53,319 nucleotides of DNA from NCBI GenBank assembly GCA_020440025.1, contig JAGROX010000151.1:3026-56344 (forward strand). The letters are read 5' to 3'. The translations under genes were made by a program, and so were the position numbers. The DNA is from Verrucomicrobiia bacterium. GTDB taxonomy: Bacteria; Verrucomicrobiota; Verrucomicrobiia; Verrucomicrobiales; DEV007. Position 1 is the first letter of the stretch; each line of letters opens with the position of its first letter. Of this stretch, positions 16,953-25,297 are shown one piece after another. Under the pieces are notes generated by a model that made no database searches, was not told the DNA's origin, and was given only the letters and a program-made list of their open reading frames with translations.

Positions 16953-17905
16953 ATCTCCTGACCTCCATCATCGCAAGCCTGGTGCTGTCTTTCCTGCTTT
17001 CGGGATTGGAGAGCGCCATTCTTTCCCTGAGTCCGGCGCGCCTCAGGCATCTCGCCAACTCGGGAAAGCGGCAGGCGATCATCCTCGAACAACTGCTTCG
17101 GAAAAAGGATCAGTTGCTGGCCTCCATCCTTCTCCTCAATGCCTCAGCCAATCTGGTGGCCTTTGCCCTGATCACCGCAGAGACGGTCACTTGGCTCGGT
17201 CCGTGGGGTTATCTGGTGGCGTTCGTGATTTCGCTCCCTGTTTATCTCATCTGGGTGGAATCACTCCCGAAATCCCTTTTCAAACGCGCGCCGATTCGGC
17301 TGCTGTCATTTTTTTCTCCGGTTCTGGTGCTCCTGCATTACACGGTAAGACCGCTCATCCTCCTCCTTGCCATGCCGGGGCGTTGGTTGGGAAAACGTCT
17401 CGGCGGTTCGCCAGAAGCGCCCCCCGGCAGTTCACGCGCCGAGTTTCGAGCGCTGACAGAGGTGATGGAGCGAAATGGCACCCTCGATCCACGCGAGGGG
17501 CGGATGATTCGCGGCGTGTTGGATTTCCAGCAGGTGAGGGTCGGTGAGGTCATGCTACCGTTGTCAAAAGTCACGGCCGTCTCTCCGGAGATGCCCATTG
17601 ATTCGGTCATTTCGCTCGGGCGCCAAACAGGCTTCGATCAATTTCCCGTCATGGGAAATGGGGGGGCAGTGGTCGGCATCGTGAACATCCTTGAGTTGCT
17701 GCGAAACCACGCCTCCGGAGGCACCGTCAATGATCATCGCCGCGATCTGGTGCGCAGTGCCCCCGATGACACCGCGATTCAAGTGATTCGGCGACTGCGA
17801 GAGGCGGGCCATCAGGTGGCCGCTGTTTTCAACGAAAACGGTCGCCCCATCGGCATTGTCAGCATCGAGGACATGGTCGGTCGACTGACCCTGAGCGGTG
17901 TTTGA
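16949..17905 (+). CDS. shorter CNNM/CBS-domain membrane protein, second of a pair
   Basis: The GTG start at 16949 overlaps the previous stop (GTGA), so translation is coupled. The 318 residues contain a CNNM membrane domain (LLTSIIASLVLSFLLSGLES, LLASILLLNASANLVAFALI, GYLVAFVISLPVYLIWVESL PK region) and two CBS motifs (VGEVMLPLSKVTAVSPEM; VAAVFNENGRPIGIVSIEDM). It stops right after CBS2 without the C-terminal CorC_HlyC domain of its partner. Loss of that domain in one member of a coupled pair suggests that both chains form one transporter or regulator for divalent cations, which is inference. Confidence 0.85.
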   Translation: MNLLTSIIASLVLSFLLSGLESAILSLSPARLRHLANSGKRQAIILEQLLRKKDQLLASILLLNASANLVAFALITAETVTWLGPWGYLVAFVISLPVYLIWVESLPKSLFKRAPIRLLSFFSPVLVLLHYTVRPLILLLAMPGRWLGKRLGGSPEAPPGSSRAEFRALTEVMERNGTLDPREGRMIRGVLDFQQVRVGEVMLPLSKVTAVSPEMPIDSVISLGRQTGFDQFPVMGNGGAVVGIVNILELLRNHASGGTVNDHRRDLVRSAPDDTAIQVIRRLREAGHQVAAVFNENGRPIGIVSIEDMVGRLTLSGV

Positions 17906-18339
17906 GACCATGCTGCGGTCGAACTGATCGCTTGCTGATCAGCCACCATGAATTAGTGTGGAAGGACGGCAGGAAAGCGCCAAAAGGCGGCATTTCCTAA
18001 GCGATATGGACTTATCCTCCTCAACCAGAATTTCTCATCCGGGTCTCACTCCATTGCGGGTGATCGATCTGATGAGCCCTCGTCTCGATGGCGCGGATCT
18101 GTTGAGTGAAGGCAAGATGTCTCGCTTTTGCCTTCTACCACGACGGAGTTTTGAGATGGCAGAACCCGGCAACCTCAGGTCGATGGACCTAATGGGGCTT
18201 GCCGAATGGAAATCGAGCTATCATCTGGATCGAGCATCGCATCAGCTGGACAGCCTGTCCGCCGCGATGGCCGGCTCCGTCTCCCATCCCACCCCGGACT
18301 CTCAGCAGATGAGCAGTCCCTGTCACACTTCGATATCCC
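17906..18339 (+). other. 434-bp intergenic leader with hairpins upstream of the RRM gene
   Basis: No convincing gene is present. A frame open from 17958 to 18425 has an odd composition and overlaps the next gene out of frame. Hairpins are visible: AGGAAA (17971-17976) with TTTCCT (17993-17998) enclosing a GCC/GGC core, and GAAGGCAA (18108-18115) with TTGCCTTC (18128-18135). Its length and placement before an RNA-binding protein gene fit a structured 5' untranslated region or a small RNA, but no known Rfam-type class was recognised. Confidence 0.4.
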
Positions 18340-19104
18340 ATGGAATCATCCAATCCCGGCGGCCAGAGCGGTCGCCCCTCAGGTCAAGGCGGAGACCGCA
18401 ATCAGAACCGGAATCGCAATCGTAACCGAAATCGTTCCCGGAACCGAAATCGCAATCAAAATTCAGACGGCGGCCCCACCTCTCAGGGACCCCGTCCTCA
18501 GGGCAACAAGAACAACGGCCCGCGTAAGAGCGGATCCCGAAACGGGGGACCAAGAAAGCGCAGCGGTCGTGGACCACGCAAGGCTCCCCAGCCCACGCTG
18601 ATGGAGCGCATCCTCTCGGTGCTGACCTTCGGTCTGCTCGGAAAGCCAAAACCCACCAACCGGAGTAAAGGCCAGGCAAAATCCAAAAAGCCCCGTCAGA
18701 AGGAGCCCGTCGATCACGGTGCCATCATCGCGGCGAAAAAGCGACCGGCTCGCAATCGCCCCGTCGCGGTGGAAGTGACCAGCGCTCGTCTCTATGTTGG
18801 CAATCTGGACTACCAAGCGCAGGAGGATGACCTTGAGGAGCTCTTCCGCGGTGTCGGCACCGTGGCCAGCGCCGAGATCGTCACCAATCCACGCACCCAG
18901 CAGTCCAAAGGTTTTGCCTTTATCGAAATGGGCCACATCGACGAAGCTCGCCGCGCCGTGAATGTGCTCCACGATCAGGACTTCATGGGCCGCAAGCTGC
19001 TGGTCACCGGTGCCAAGAGTGCCGAGGAAACCCGCGCCGACAACGAGGCAGCCGAGGCCGCTGCCGCCAAGAAAGCCGATGATGATAGCAGCGCTGCTGC
19101 CTGA
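18340..19104 (+). CDS. RRM-domain RNA-binding protein with a basic low-complexity N-terminus
   Basis: This 254-residue protein has three parts. The N-terminal 130 or so residues are low complexity and strongly basic, with an Asn-Arg dipeptide run (about residues 20-45) and Gly/Pro/Lys/Arg stretches. One canonical RNA recognition motif lies near 148-228, with RNP2 LYVGNL and RNP1 KGFAFIEM, both with the aromatic residues that stack on RNA. A short Ala/Glu/Asp-rich tail ends the chain. Bacterial single-RRM proteins usually lack a long N-terminal extension, so the NR-repeat region is unusual and could drive nonspecific RNA binding or condensation. It is preceded by a 434-bp leader that could allow post-transcriptional autoregulation, and followed by a strong terminator. 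Confidence 0.85.
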   Translation: MESSNPGGQSGRPSGQGGDRNQNRNRNRNRNRSRNRNRNQNSDGGPTSQGPRPQGNKNNGPRKSGSRNGGPRKRSGRGPRKAPQPTLMERILSVLTFGLLGKPKPTNRSKGQAKSKKPRQKEPVDHGAIIAAKKRPARNRPVAVEVTSARLYVGNLDYQAQEDDLEELFRGVGTVASAEIVTNPRTQQSKGFAFIEMGHIDEARRAVNVLHDQDFMGRKLLVTGAKSAEETRADNEAAEAAAAKKADDDSSAAA

Positions 19105-19134
19105 TTTGTCATCAGTTGAGAGACTCTTTGAAGC

Positions 19135-19175
19135 AAAGGGACGGCGGAAACGTCGTCCCTTTCTTGTTTCCTTTG
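19135..19175 (+). terminator. strong Rho-independent terminator of the RRM gene
   Basis: AAAGGGACGGCG (19135-19146) pairs with CGTCGTCCCTTT (19151-19162) through 12 pairs, one of them G-U, around a GAAA tetraloop. A T-rich tail (TTTCTTGTTTC) follows. Confidence 0.85.
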
Positions 19176-19216
19176 TTTCTCTGCCTCTGGTATGAAAGCC
19201 CGAACCGAATCGAGTT

Positions 19217-20179
19217 TTGTCCGAATCCCCCTTCACTGCCCAGCAAGCCACGATCGATCCCGTTCTCTATATCTCGGGCCCGACGGGTAGCGGCAAGAGT
19301 GCAGTCGCCCTCGCTCTGGCAAAAAGCCTGGGCAAAGCCGCCATCGTCAATGCGGATGCGTTTCAACTTTATCGGGGCTACGAGATTCTCAGCGCGGCGC
19401 CGAGCCAGCGAGATCAGGCGGAAATACCTCATCATCTCTACGGTGTTCTTTCGCTGACAGAAACCTGTGACGCGATCCGCTTCGCTGACATGGCTCGGAC
19501 CGTGATCGACGATCTGGTCAGCCGTGACATTCAACCCATCGTCGCTGGCGGCAGTGGGCTCTATCTCAAAGCACTCACCCACGGCCTCGCCCCCACTCCG
19601 GCTGGCGATGCCGAATTGCGTGCTCAGCTCGATGACCTCTCGCTCTCGGAATTGGTCGCGTGGTATCAGCGGCTCGATCCCGAAGGCGCCGCCGCTACCA
19701 ATCTGTTGAACCGCCGCTACGTCACGCGGAACTTGGAGATTTCCCTTCTCTCCGGGAAACCAGCCTCCGAGTTGAAACGCGAATTTGTCGTGCCCGAGCC
19801 CCACCTGCGAGCCGTGGTTCTGACTCGGGAGCGCGAAGATCTCTACGAACGGATCAACCGCCGCACCGCCCAGATGTTTCAGGACGGCGTCGTTGATGAA
19901 ATTCGGCGATTGGAGGGCACTCCGCTCTCCGCCACTGCCGAGAAAGCCATCGGTCTCGCCGAGATCCGCGCGTTCATCAGGGACGAAACCGATCAGGACT
20001 CGGCCATCGAGCGAATTCGTCAGTCCACCCGCCACTACGCCAAACGACAACTGACGTGGTTCCGACGCGAGAAAGCGTTTCAAAGCGTTTGCCTCGACGC
20101 CTCGGAAACGGCAGATTCGGCGACCGACCGAATCCTGGCGTTGTTTCCTGAACTTCCGAACACCGCCCATCCACGCTAG
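19217..20179 (+). CDS. miaA: tRNA dimethylallyltransferase MiaA
   Basis: MiaA adds the dimethylallyl group to A37 of tRNAs reading UNN codons. The 320 residues contain the P-loop GPTGSGKS, then NADAFQLYRGYEI, IPHHLYGVLS, the substrate-channel motif VAGGSGLYLKALTHGL and the C-terminal RQLTWFRREKAF. The family usually has ADSMQVY; here it reads ADAFQLY, a mild divergence that keeps the catalytic Asp. The start is a TTG at 19217: the nearest ATG (19192) is out of frame, and no in-frame ATG lies between the TTG and the P-loop. It heads a tight plus-strand run, with aroB starting 21 bp after its stop. Confidence 0.9.
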   Translation: MSESPFTAQQATIDPVLYISGPTGSGKSAVALALAKSLGKAAIVNADAFQLYRGYEILSAAPSQRDQAEIPHHLYGVLSLTETCDAIRFADMARTVIDDLVSRDIQPIVAGGSGLYLKALTHGLAPTPAGDAELRAQLDDLSLSELVAWYQRLDPEGAAATNLLNRRYVTRNLEISLLSGKPASELKREFVVPEPHLRAVVLTREREDLYERINRRTAQMFQDGVVDEIRRLEGTPLSATAEKAIGLAEIRAFIRDETDQDSAIERIRQSTRHYAKRQLTWFRREKAFQSVCLDASETADSATDRILALFPELPNTAHPR

Positions 20180-20200
20180 GCTTTCCCTTTTTTCGATACC

Positions 20201-21310
20201 ATGCCCGAGATTTCTGAAGACGACGGAGTGACTCGTATCTCACTCACTCTGGATCAAGATCGCTACGACGTGATCGTCGGCGAAGCGATCCTCGCGAATC
20301 TGCCGACCCACCTGGCCGAGGTGGGCGGCTTTCGGAAACGGGCTGTGTTGGTGACGGACAGCAATGTCGGCCCACTTTATGCCGATGCCGTCACCAAACC
20401 GCTGCGGGCGGCTGGTTACGAGATTTTCGAAATCACGGTTCCCGCCGGAGAGGCATCCAAGTCCATGGAGGTTGCCACCGACGTCTGTCGGCAAATGCTG
20501 CGGGCCGGGTTTGACCGAAAGTCATTCCTCATCGCCCTCGGCGGCGGCGTTGTTGGCGATCTTGCCGGATTCGTTGCGGCGATTTTCCAGCGCGGTATTC
20601 CCTTTGTCCAGATGCCGACGACCGTGGTCGCCCAGGTCGACAGCTCGGTCGGAGGAAAGACCGGAGTCAATACCCCCGAGGGAAAGAACCTGCTCGGCGC
20701 GTTCCATCAACCCCGACTTGTTCTCGCCGATGTGGCGACGTTGCAATCTCTCCCTGATCGTGAATACAACGAAGGCTTCGCCGAAGTCATCAAGCACGCC
20801 GCGATTCGCGACGCCAGCCTGCTCTCTCTTCTGGAAAGGGTCGGCACCCGCCGGGAGAACCTGGTTCCCTTGATCGCCAGAAACGTCGCCATCAAAGCGG
20901 CCATCGTGGAAGAGGACGAACGCGAAACCACCGGCGTCAGGGCTCTGTTAAATTTCGGCCACACCGTCGGCCATGGAATCGAGAACGCCGCCGGCTACGG
21001 TCGCATGCTCCACGGAGAAGCCATCAGCCTCGGACTCGTCGCCGCCGTCCGCCTTTCGGTTGCCTACAGCCATCTGAATCAGAAGATCGCCGATCGGCTC
21101 ATCGCCGTGTTGAAGCAGTTTGAACTTCCGACCTCATTGCCATCGGACCTGAGCCGGCACGACATTGTCGAAGCCATGGCCCGCGACAAGAAATTCGAGG
21201 AAGGCGCGGTGCGTTTCGTGCTCCTGAAATCGCTCGGCGATGCCTTCGTCAGTGCCGACGTCCCGATCACTGCGGTTGAGGATGCGGTCTTGACCCTGTA
21301 TGGTCCTTGA
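20201..21310 (+). CDS. aroB: 3-dehydroquinate synthase AroB
   Basis: AroB converts DAHP to 3-dehydroquinate, the second step of the shikimate pathway, using NAD and a divalent metal. The 369 residues carry the NAD-binding segment ALGGGVVGDLAGFVAAIFQRG, then PTTVVAQVDSSVGGKTGVN, GKNLLGAFHQP, and the metal ligands in GFAEVIKHA (Glu), NFGHTVGHGIE (His) and LHGEAISLG (His). Length and motifs are those of a complete enzyme. It is followed after 30 bp by dprA; a degenerate half copy of the 36-bp hairpin element overlaps the stop at 21307-21326. Confidence 0.95.
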   Translation: MPEISEDDGVTRISLTLDQDRYDVIVGEAILANLPTHLAEVGGFRKRAVLVTDSNVGPLYADAVTKPLRAAGYEIFEITVPAGEASKSMEVATDVCRQMLRAGFDRKSFLIALGGGVVGDLAGFVAAIFQRGIPFVQMPTTVVAQVDSSVGGKTGVNTPEGKNLLGAFHQPRLVLADVATLQSLPDREYNEGFAEVIKHAAIRDASLLSLLERVGTRRENLVPLIARNVAIKAAIVEEDERETTGVRALLNFGHTVGHGIENAAGYGRMLHGEAISLGLVAAVRLSVAYSHLNQKIADRLIAVLKQFELPTSLPSDLSRHDIVEAMARDKKFEEGAVRFVLLKSLGDAFVSADVPITAVEDAVLTLYGP

Positions 21311-21340
21311 CCTAACCCTCTTGGATTCCTCCTCCTTTTC

Positions 21341-22453
21341 GTGACCCACACCGAAGCCTACCTCGCCCTCAATCTCCTGCCTGGAATCGGTCCGATTCGG
21401 GTGCAGCGATTACTGGAGCGCTTCGAAAGTCCGGAAAGAATCCTGACGGCGACCGGCTCCGAGTTGCAATCGGTCTCGGGCATCGGGCGGGAAATGGCGG
21501 ACGCGATTCGGGATTGGGAAAATCTCGTCGACGTCACCGAAGAACTCCGCCGCATGGAGGAGCATGGCATTTCCGCCCTCACTCTGGAGGACGACGCCTA
21601 TCCGCCAGCCCTCCGCGAAATTCACAATCCCCCGCATCTCCTCTATTTAAAGGGAGAGATCCTGGATCGAGATCGGCACGCCATCGCCGTGGTCGGTTCG
21701 CGTCGAATCACTCACTACGGTCGGGAGACCGCGCGACGCCTCAGTTTTCAACTCGCTCACACGGGAGTGACCATCATCTCCGGCCTGGCACGGGGCATCG
21801 ATACCGCCGCTCATGAGGCAGCCATTGCGGCCGGTGGCAGGACCATTGCCGTGCTCGGTTCAGGGATCGGAAACATCTATCCCCCCGAAAATGCCGCCCT
21901 CGCCCAGCGAATTTCCGAAAATGGAGCCGTCCTCTCTGAATTCCCCGTCCTCTACGTGCCCGATCGCCAGTCCTTTCCGCTTCGCAACCGGATCGTGTCC
22001 GGCATGAGCCAAGGCATCCTCGTGGTCGAAGCTCCCTCGCGAAGCGGAGCCCTGATCACCGCCAACCAAGCCATGGAACAGGGCCGAAATGTCTACGCTG
22101 TGCCGGGTCCCATCGACCGGCCTTCATCCGAAGGCTGCAACCGCCTGATTCAGGATGGCGCGAAACTCGTGATCGACAGTCGGGACATTCTGGATGAGAT
22201 GGAGATGCTGTTCAGCCTGAACTCGGAACCTTCCTCATCCGGCGGCAGTGGCTCGACTTCGCCGGTTTTGGAAGGATTGGACGATACCGAACGAGCCGTC
22301 CTTGCTGCTTTGGGCGACGAAGAATTACCCATCGACACCATCATTGAAACGGCTGAAATGCCCAGTGCCATCGTCTCCGGAACCCTCCTCAGGCTCGAAA
22401 TGAAACGCCTCGTCAAACAACTTCCCGGGAAATACTTCGTAAAACTTATTTGA
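21341..22453 (+). CDS. dprA: DNA-processing protein DprA
   Basis: DprA loads RecA on incoming single-stranded DNA during natural transformation. The 370 residues, from a GTG start, have an N-terminal helix-hairpin-helix/SAM-like region (LLPGIGPIRVQRLLERF, VSGIGREMADAI) and the Rossmann-fold core with VVGSRRITHYG, ISGLARGIDTAAHEAA, TIAVLGSGIGNIYPPEN, PLRNRIVSGMSQGILVVEA and VYAVPGPID. A C-terminal winged-helix domain (LDDTERAVLAALGDEELPID through PGKYFVKL) completes it. All domains are present, so the protein should be functional; other competence genes are not in the window. Confidence 0.95.
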   Translation: MTHTEAYLALNLLPGIGPIRVQRLLERFESPERILTATGSELQSVSGIGREMADAIRDWENLVDVTEELRRMEEHGISALTLEDDAYPPALREIHNPPHLLYLKGEILDRDRHAIAVVGSRRITHYGRETARRLSFQLAHTGVTIISGLARGIDTAAHEAAIAAGGRTIAVLGSGIGNIYPPENAALAQRISENGAVLSEFPVLYVPDRQSFPLRNRIVSGMSQGILVVEAPSRSGALITANQAMEQGRNVYAVPGPIDRPSSEGCNRLIQDGAKLVIDSRDILDEMEMLFSLNSEPSSSGGSGSTSPVLEGLDDTERAVLAALGDEELPIDTIIETAEMPSAIVSGTLLRLEMKRLVKQLPGKYFVKLI

Positions 22454-22507
22454 CGGCTACCCTATCGTGATTCAGGCGTGGTTGACTCGCCGCCACCAAT
22501 TCCCCCT

Positions 22508-25081
22508 ATGGGCAAAACACTGATCATCGCAGAAAAACCCAGCGTCGCCACCGATCTCGCTCGCGTACTCGGGGGGCAACCCGCCGTCGGCAAGTTTATG
22601 AAGGAGAAGGATTTCTTCGAGAACGACGGCTACATCATCTCATCGGCCATTGGTCATCTGGTGGAACAGCGACTGCCCACCACGCCCGATGGCAAGACGC
22701 TGCCGTGGAAATTCGACTGCCTGCCAGTCATCCCGGAGAAGTTCGAGTTGGAACCTATCGAAGGCAACAAGGCGCGCCTCAATCTGTTGAAGCGCCTGAT
22801 GAAGCGCAAGGATGTTACCGAAATCATCAATGCCTGCGATGCCGGGCGCGAGGGAGAACTGATCTTTCGCTACATCATGCAGATCTCCGGCGTCACCAAG
22901 CCCACCCGCCGACTGTGGATGCAGTCGATGACGAATCAGTCCATCATCGACGCCTTTCAGCATCTGCGCACCGATGAGGAAATGCAGCCACTGGCGGCAG
23001 CGGCCGTTTGTCGTTCCGAAAGTGACTGGTTGGTCGGGATCAACTCGACCCGCGCCATGACCGCCTACAACTCGCGCTACGGTGGATTCAACAAGACTCC
23101 CGTCGGTCGCGTTCAAACGCCCACTTTGGCCGTGCTGGTGGAACGGGAAATGGAAATCGAGCGCTTTGTCTCGCGTCCCTATTACGAAGTCCACGCCGAC
23201 TTTGGCGTTTCGGCGGGCAACTATGCCGGACGCTGGCTCGACGAGAGCTTCAAAAAATCGGAAGACGAATCTCACGGCCGCCCCGAGCGCCTATGGGATC
23301 GAGCCCAAGCCGAGGCTATCGTGGCTCGTTGTGAGGGCCGTGATGCCATCGTCGAAGAGAAAAAGAAGCCGACCAAACAGACGCCTCCCGGCCTCTATGA
23401 TCTCACCTCGCTGCAACGCGAAGCCAACGGACGCTTCGGCTTCAGTGCCCGTCGCACGCTGCAGTTGGCGCAACGCCTTTACGAAACTCACAAGGCCCTG
23501 ACCTATCCGAGAACGGATTCCCGCTATCTGCCGGACGACTATGTCGATACCACCATCGAAACGATGAAGAAAATCTCGGGGGAATCCGGGGGTGCCGTCA
23601 CCAATCTGCCGAGTTTTGCGGGCAAGGTCGTCAAGGAGCAGTGGGTCAGCGGAAAAAATCGCCGTATTTTCAATGGTGCCAAAGTCAGTGATCACTTTGC
23701 CATCATTCCCACCGGTCAGTTTCCCACCAAACTCGACGCTGAAGAGCAGAAGATCTACGACATGGTCACCCGGCGATTTGTGGCCACCTTCTTTCCTCCC
23801 GCCGAGTTTGAGATCACGACCCGTATTTCTCGAATCGGTGAAGACGCCTTCAAGACCGACGGAAAAATCCTCGTCGTCTCCGGTTGGCTCGAAGTTTACG
23901 GAAAAGAAACTCAAGCCGAAGCCGATGAGGACAGCGAAGGCAGCGGCAACAGCGGAAAGAACCTTGTTCCAGTCGGCGAGGGAGAAAAAGCCAAGACCGA
24001 AGACATTCGGATCGAAGACAAGGAAACCCGGCCCCCGGCTCGATTCAACGAAAGCACCCTGCTGTCCGCGATGGAAACCGCCGGAAAGCGGGTCGATGAC
24101 GAGGCCTTGCGCGAAGCGATGAGCGAGCGAGGACTCGGCACACCCGCCACCCGCTCGTCCATCATCGAAGGCCTGATCGCGGACAAATACGTCAGTCGCC
24201 AGGGGCGCGATTTATTCGTCAGCAATCGAGGCGTCCGCGTCATCCATCAACTCGGCGAGATGGGGATCGATATCCTGACCTCGCCCGAGATGACCGGCGA
24301 GTGGGAGTTCAAACTCAAGCAGATGGAACAGGGGCGACTCGGACGACCCGAGTTCATGGCCGAAATCAAGAAGCTCACCGAAGGTGTCGTCACGAGCGCC
24401 AAGACCGCCGCCCGCGATTCACTGAATCGAGAGTATCCCGACTTCCCGGTTCCCTGTCCGGTCTGTGGGGCCAAAACCCTGGGCCAGGACGAAGTCCGCT
24501 ACAAGTGCAAGGAACTCGACTGTAATTTCTCACTCTCCAAAGTGCTCGCGACCCGCGCCTTTTCAGAGGAAGAGGCCAAGCAACTGCTCACGACCAAGCA
24601 CGTCGGTCCGCTCACGGATTTCCTGAGCCGCTTCAAGCAACCCTTCGATGCCGCCGTGGAACTGGTCGAAGACAAGAAGTCCGGACTCAAAGCCTCCTTC
24701 GTGTTTCAGAAAACCGCCGAGGAAGAAGCCGAAGCCGAGGCCATTCTCCCCGAAAACAAACTGTGCCCCTGCCCTGTTTGTAAAAAAGGTGACATCTACG
24801 AGACCGACACGTCCTATGTATGCAGCGAGCGCGTCAAAGGCGAGAAGTGCAAAGGCCGGCTCTCTAAGGAGATGTGCAAATACGTGATTCCCCGGGATCA
24901 GGCCCTGAAATTCTTCACCGAAGGAAAAACTGATCTTATCGAGCATTTCATCTCGAAGAAAGGGCGCCCGTTCAAAGCCCATCTCAGCTGCAATCCTCTC
25001 GGAAAGCGCATCCTCAATTGGGAGTTTCCGCCCAGGGAACCTGCCAAGAAGAAGACCGCGACCAAGAAGGCCAGTTCTTGA
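22508..25081 (+). CDS. topB: DNA topoisomerase III-type (type IA) enzyme
   Basis: The 857 residues open with a TOPRIM domain (KTLIIAEKPSVATDLARVLG; the acidic INACDAGREGELIFRY motif), which is TopB-like rather than TopA-like. The catalytic tyrosine lies in LTYPRTDSRYLPDDY. The decatenation core continues through TPTLAVLVERE, SLQREANGRFGFSARRTLQL and ERGLGTPATRSSIIEGLI. The C-terminus has zinc-ribbon-like cysteines (FPVPCPVCGAKTLG... CKELDC; CPCPVCKKGD... CSER... C), one more related module, and a Lys-rich tail. An upstream in-frame GTG at 22478 would add ten residues; ATG 22508 fits family N-termini. It resolves recombination and replication intermediates. Confidence 0.9.
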   Translation: MGKTLIIAEKPSVATDLARVLGGQPAVGKFMKEKDFFENDGYIISSAIGHLVEQRLPTTPDGKTLPWKFDCLPVIPEKFELEPIEGNKARLNLLKRLMKRKDVTEIINACDAGREGELIFRYIMQISGVTKPTRRLWMQSMTNQSIIDAFQHLRTDEEMQPLAAAAVCRSESDWLVGINSTRAMTAYNSRYGGFNKTPVGRVQTPTLAVLVEREMEIERFVSRPYYEVHADFGVSAGNYAGRWLDESFKKSEDESHGRPERLWDRAQAEAIVARCEGRDAIVEEKKKPTKQTPPGLYDLTSLQREANGRFGFSARRTLQLAQRLYETHKALTYPRTDSRYLPDDYVDTTIETMKKISGESGGAVTNLPSFAGKVVKEQWVSGKNRRIFNGAKVSDHFAIIPTGQFPTKLDAEEQKIYDMVTRRFVATFFPPAEFEITTRISRIGEDAFKTDGKILVVSGWLEVYGKETQAEADEDSEGSGNSGKNLVPVGEGEKAKTEDIRIEDKETRPPARFNESTLLSAMETAGKRVDDEALREAMSERGLGTPATRSSIIEGLIADKYVSRQGRDLFVSNRGVRVIHQLGEMGIDILTSPEMTGEWEFKLKQMEQGRLGRPEFMAEIKKLTEGVVTSAKTAARDSLNREYPDFPVPCPVCGAKTLGQDEVRYKCKELDCNFSLSKVLATRAFSEEEAKQLLTTKHVGPLTDFLSRFKQPFDAAVELVEDKKSGLKASFVFQKTAEEEAEAEAILPENKLCPCPVCKKGDIYETDTSYVCSERVKGEKCKGRLSKEMCKYVIPRDQALKFFTEGKTDLIEHFISKKGRPFKAHLSCNPLGKRILNWEFPPREPAKKKTATKKASS

Positions 25082-25118
25082 TTTTTGGTTCCATTCACTC
25101 GGCTCGGGTGAAAAGACA

Positions 25119-25156
25119 GGAAAACGTGATCACCTTTATGAGTGAAACGTTTTTCC
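25119..25156 (+). terminator. probable terminator of topB
   Basis: GGAAAACG pairs with CGTTTTTCC (one bulged T), with an inner TCAC/GTGA pairing, 37 bases after the topB stop. The T-rich stretch is part of the stem, so efficiency is uncertain. Confidence 0.45.
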
Positions 25157-25223
25157 GGGATTTTCCATGTTTTCACTTAGTTTTTAGAACAAGAGCCTGC
25201 TCATGCTTCCCTGGATGGGGAAA

Positions 25224-25278
25224 AACCACATCTTGTGCTCGGATTTCTTTTGACTACACAACATCTTGTTTGTATGTC
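25224..25278 (+). promoter_or_regulatory. tandem NrdR-box-like sites overlapping the nrdR promoter
   Basis: Two sites share the core ACATCTTGT: one in CACATCTTGTG (25227-25237), the other in ACACAACATCTTGTTT (25256-25271). The cores are 33 bp apart, about three helical turns, as expected for paired NrdR boxes. The second site fills the 17-bp spacer between TTGACT (25250-25255) and TATGTC (25273-25278), a plausible -35/-10 pair. This arrangement predicts that NrdR represses its own gene. Confidence 0.6.
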
Positions 25279-25297
25279 TCGTCTTTGAGACTCAAAC

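Noticed and set aside
18165-18174. CCCGGCAACC, as found in SAM riboswitches
   Set aside because: The rest of the SAM-I or SAM-IV core is missing and the downstream gene is unrelated to methionine metabolism.
17958-18425. A 155-codon open frame on the plus strand between the CNNM pair and the RRM gene
   Set aside because: Composition is Ser/Arg-rich without fold-like pattern, it overlaps the start of the well-supported RRM gene out of frame, and the DNA forms hairpins; more likely a leader.
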